Positions 15,001-16,101 of a DNA stretch of 16,101 bases are shown here, in pieces. The DNA lies in the NCBI GenBank assembly GCA_964484285.1, contig CAZAEO010000043.1, forward strand, positions 1-16,101, in the 5' to 3' direction. Made by a program: the position numbers and the translations under genes. Under the pieces are notes generated by a model. That model was not told the DNA's origin, made no database searches, and worked only from the letters and a program-made list of their open reading frames with translations. The stretch is from CAZUQP01 sp964484285. Its GTDB lineage: Bacteria; Pseudomonadota; Gammaproteobacteria; DSM-16500. Every line of letters begins with the position of its first letter. The stretch's first letter is position 1.

Positions 15001-15911
15001 TATCGGGAATGGTATATGCCAAGTTTAGTCGATTGCATTTTGATCCTTCGTTAGTGAGTGGTGTGCAAAGCAAAATTGATCCACGTTCATTGCCTGCTAT
15101 TTCATTTGCAGGTGAGGATGTCCGTTATGCAGATGCTGATTTTGGTCGCGTTAGTTTTCGACTTGTTCCTACAAGAAGTGGGGCAATGATTCAGCAATTC
15201 AGTTCAAGCTCGAATGCCTATCAATTGAATGCTAGAGGTGAATGGTTGGATGCGAGAAGTCATTTAGTGGGTGACATTACAACGACTAATGTGAGTAATG
15301 CGCTGAAAGCATGGGGCCTTGCGTCGACTAATTTAGTTGGCAGTAAAGGAAATGCACGTTTTGATTTAACATGGCCTGGTGCTCCTTATCGTCCCTCTCT
15401 ACCAGGATTATCGGGTAAAGTGTCATTGAATTTAGGTGAAGGACGGATTATTAATTTAAGCGATTCAGCGGATGCAAAAATGGGTTTGGGGCGCATATTA
15501 AATGTATTGAGTTTGCAAAGTTTGCCGCGACGTTTAAGTTTAAATTTTAGTGATTTGTTTGAGCAAGGATACAGTTTTGATTCAATGAAAGGTGATTTTA
15601 CCCTTAAAAATGGCAATGCTGACACACAAAATACTCGCTTAAATGGCCCAATCGCAAGCATCGAAATGTTCGGACGAATAGGATTGGCAGCAAAGGATTT
15701 TGATATGAAATTACGGGTAGCAGCGCATGTTACCGCTAGCCTGCCAGTTGTTGCAGCTATTGCTACAGCAAATCCAATTGCAGGAATAGCGGCATGGGTA
15801 GTTGATAAAGTCGTGAGCCCTGAAGTATCTAAAATCGCTACGTATGAATATTCCATTACAGGAACGTGGGACAAACCGGTGTGGACTCAAGCAGGCGGCA
15901 AAAATCTATAA
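12060..15911 (+). CDS. yhdP: YhdP-family AsmA-like envelope protein
   Basis: A 1283-residue protein (E. coli YhdP has about 1266) anchored by one N-terminal membrane helix (about 8-30), with the rest in the periplasm. YhdP belongs with TamB and YdbH to the AsmA-like group of bridge-shaped proteins that carry phospholipid from inner to outer membrane. The N-terminal pattern after the helix, LPDFEKFASRLLNRPVTIEH, and the repeated beta-strand periodicity through the middle fit the family. The C-terminal block (FDSMKGDFTLKNGNADTQN, IEMFGRIGLAAKDFDMKLRV, then a hydrophobic segment at about 1227-1252) is the AsmA C-terminal pattern. The start is GTG 12060, 3 nt after the rng stop, with AAGGAA (12048-12053) 6 nt upstream inside the end of rng. 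This indicates translational coupling. The rng-yhdP order is the same as in enterobacteria. Confidence 0.93.
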   Translation: MTTFWRKVVVIIGYLAALSIIFAALVVSVTQVATPLFNDHLPDFEKFASRLLNRPVTIEHVNVVWKFYEPELVFQKVTLLDQETRKPVLTIPRVAINVALIRSLFTWQPVLGMLKISGAHITLQQTAGQVRVAGFSDFAMTDNLTGASLNTSAIGTWIFSQPELILQDIHVYFMPARGAKKSITLQWLALNNSNNQHRLAGQAILHQDIPTQMTIRFKWAGDVADLSHVSANLYLYLQGISLPQWFSQHTWHHLRIQQGLGSAKIWATWENNTWQKIQTTLQFYDLEAQSLMTKKPIIISRLSGNIAWMHDGNNQIIKGDSILIDLPHHLWPTTAFTMQYSEPVDAGSPVIQKVQVDYLDLADSHELMRSSGLLVKDYQPWLIAFNPRGEIRNVVANSQGSWDDLSKVSISANFNDFALNAWNNLPGVANIQGSIAWNGKTGESQFNSQNSIIVLDKIFANPLQFDQLTGSLYWQKDLHGAWIVTAKKLRVMNADLTAQTDATFTIPPDDASTVNLTGNFTVANASHISHYLPLKIFDPELGKWLKGAFLRGKAKAGNAILQGRLKDFPFGKESNGKFVISGVVSDVDLHYAANWPIIRHINGKLIFSGRSMIADIDSGQVLDVPIRAAHGEIDNLGESLQVLKVTGMAQADLGQGLHFIHQSPLQETIGKQLSQLQLQGPMRVALTLSVPLDDPDKTTVVGKVNFSKGKLAFPNWNFVLDQLSGAFQFTEKSLLASSITGRLFAQPMMLAFATKPDNIIATLQGNVSTADLQTWLNLPFDHMIQGVTQYRAQLFLPSQTQSTKPIQAIVQSNLKGIAVNLPGPLGKKANETADFQLSMNMSADQPLKTKLSYNKLFTLAMILERKKQAINLVSANVHLGSGDADWQNQPGIVLTGNIDQIDWNTVQPYITQFLAKKTDTQVVAKPLINPDMFRGVDVKINTLKLAGLTLDQIRVQLAKLPNGFQLNLTNAEIAGQINVPLSGMVYAKFSRLHFDPSLVSGVQSKIDPRSLPAISFAGEDVRYADADFGRVSFRLVPTRSGAMIQQFSSSSNAYQLNARGEWLDARSHLVGDITTTNVSNALKAWGLASTNLVGSKGNARFDLTWPGAPYRPSLPGLSGKVSLNLGEGRIINLSDSADAKMGLGRILNVLSLQSLPRRLSLNFSDLFEQGYSFDSMKGDFTLKNGNADTQNTRLNGPIASIEMFGRIGLAAKDFDMKLRVAAHVTASLPVVAAIATANPIAGIAAWVVDKVVSPEVSKIATYEYSITGTWDKPVWTQAGGKNL

Positions 15912-16061
15912 CATGATGTTTTTGTAAATATTTATTTCATTTTAAGGTTCTCTTCATTTTTCCAATCATTTCAATTTATTGAATTTGCAATAAGAAATTC
16001 CGTCTATACTTAAAAGTAGTAAATCAAAATTAAAAACTCACCTTACGCAGAATAAGCTTAA

Positions 16062-16101
16062 GTAGTGTCATTGCGAACTGAAATATCCCCACGAATTTTA
16101 C
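16062..16101. repeat. Possible edge of a dispersed intergenic repeat
   Basis: The 190 bases after yhdP contain no gene. Near the right edge the sequence TAGTGTCATTGCGAAC (16063-16078) resembles the conserved end (GTCATTGCGAG type) of palindromic dispersed repeats known in several intracellular and gammaproteobacterial genomes. Only one side is visible because the window ends, so the assignment rests on remembered similarity. Upstream in the same gap are TTCAAT-TT-ATTGAA (15970-15983) and a -10-like TATACT (16005-16010) with no properly spaced -35. Confidence 0.25.

Noticed and set aside
15386..15874. 162-codon frame antisense to the end of yhdP
   Set aside because: The yhdP frame is conserved in its family through this region; the antisense frame has no ribosome binding site or recognisable pattern.
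15910..15923. AACAT-G-ATGTT followed by T5 as a terminator of yhdP
   Set aside because: The 5-bp palindrome has a single-base centre and only one G-C pair, and it overlaps the stop codon; too weak to call.
15979..16010. Promoter TTGAAT ... TATACT after yhdP
   Set aside because: Spacing is 20 nt, and the alternative TTGCAA gives 14 nt; neither is acceptable without a gene to test against.
1..16101. CRISPR array, phage, transposon or defence system
   Set aside because: No regularly spaced direct repeats, integrase, transposase, restriction or nuclease-effector genes are seen; most of the window is housekeeping.

Overview
The window looks like chromosome from an AT-rich gammaproteobacterium, most probably of the order Legionellales (Legionella, Coxiella, Aquicella or Rickettsiella type). 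This placement is inferred from gene content, protein similarity remembered from these families, base composition and the presence of GatCAB beside the mreBCD-rng-yhdP cluster. No rRNA or other marker gene is present to confirm it.

Layout. Positions 2-646 hold the 3' part of lptG, a lipopolysaccharide export permease. A well-formed promoter at 678-706 then drives a secreted clostripain-family (C11) cysteine peptidase (741-1946). Directly behind it, from 1960 to 2778, lies one reading frame with a single in-frame TAA. The two halves together look like a papain/transglutaminase-fold protein with a Cys-His-Asp triad, and the stop separates the Asp from the Cys and His. A hairpin at 2812-2852 separates these genes from the oppositely transcribed gatB. 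On the minus strand, gatC, gatA and gatB (6070 down to 2882) form a tight operon for the tRNA-dependent amidotransferase. Upstream of gatC is a palindrome of about 109 bp (6092-6200), then a 45-residue entericidin-like lipoprotein gene (6225-6362), then a 508-residue protein of unknown function (6427-7953), all on the minus strand.

From 8137 to 15911 the plus strand carries a compact operon, mreB-mreC-mreD-rng-yhdP. MreB, MreC and MreD organise cell-wall elongation, RNase G processes RNA, and YhdP is a large AsmA-like envelope protein implicated in phospholipid transport to the outer membrane. With lptG, the window is therefore rich in envelope-building functions. mreC appears to start at a rare ATT codon. 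The last 190 bases hold no gene and end in a sequence resembling the edge of a dispersed repeat.

There is no CRISPR array, integrase, transposase, tRNA or rRNA. The points most worth a second look are the broken cysteine-protease-like gene, the ATT start of mreC, the long palindrome before gatC, and the unknown 508-residue gene set between two conserved housekeeping operons.
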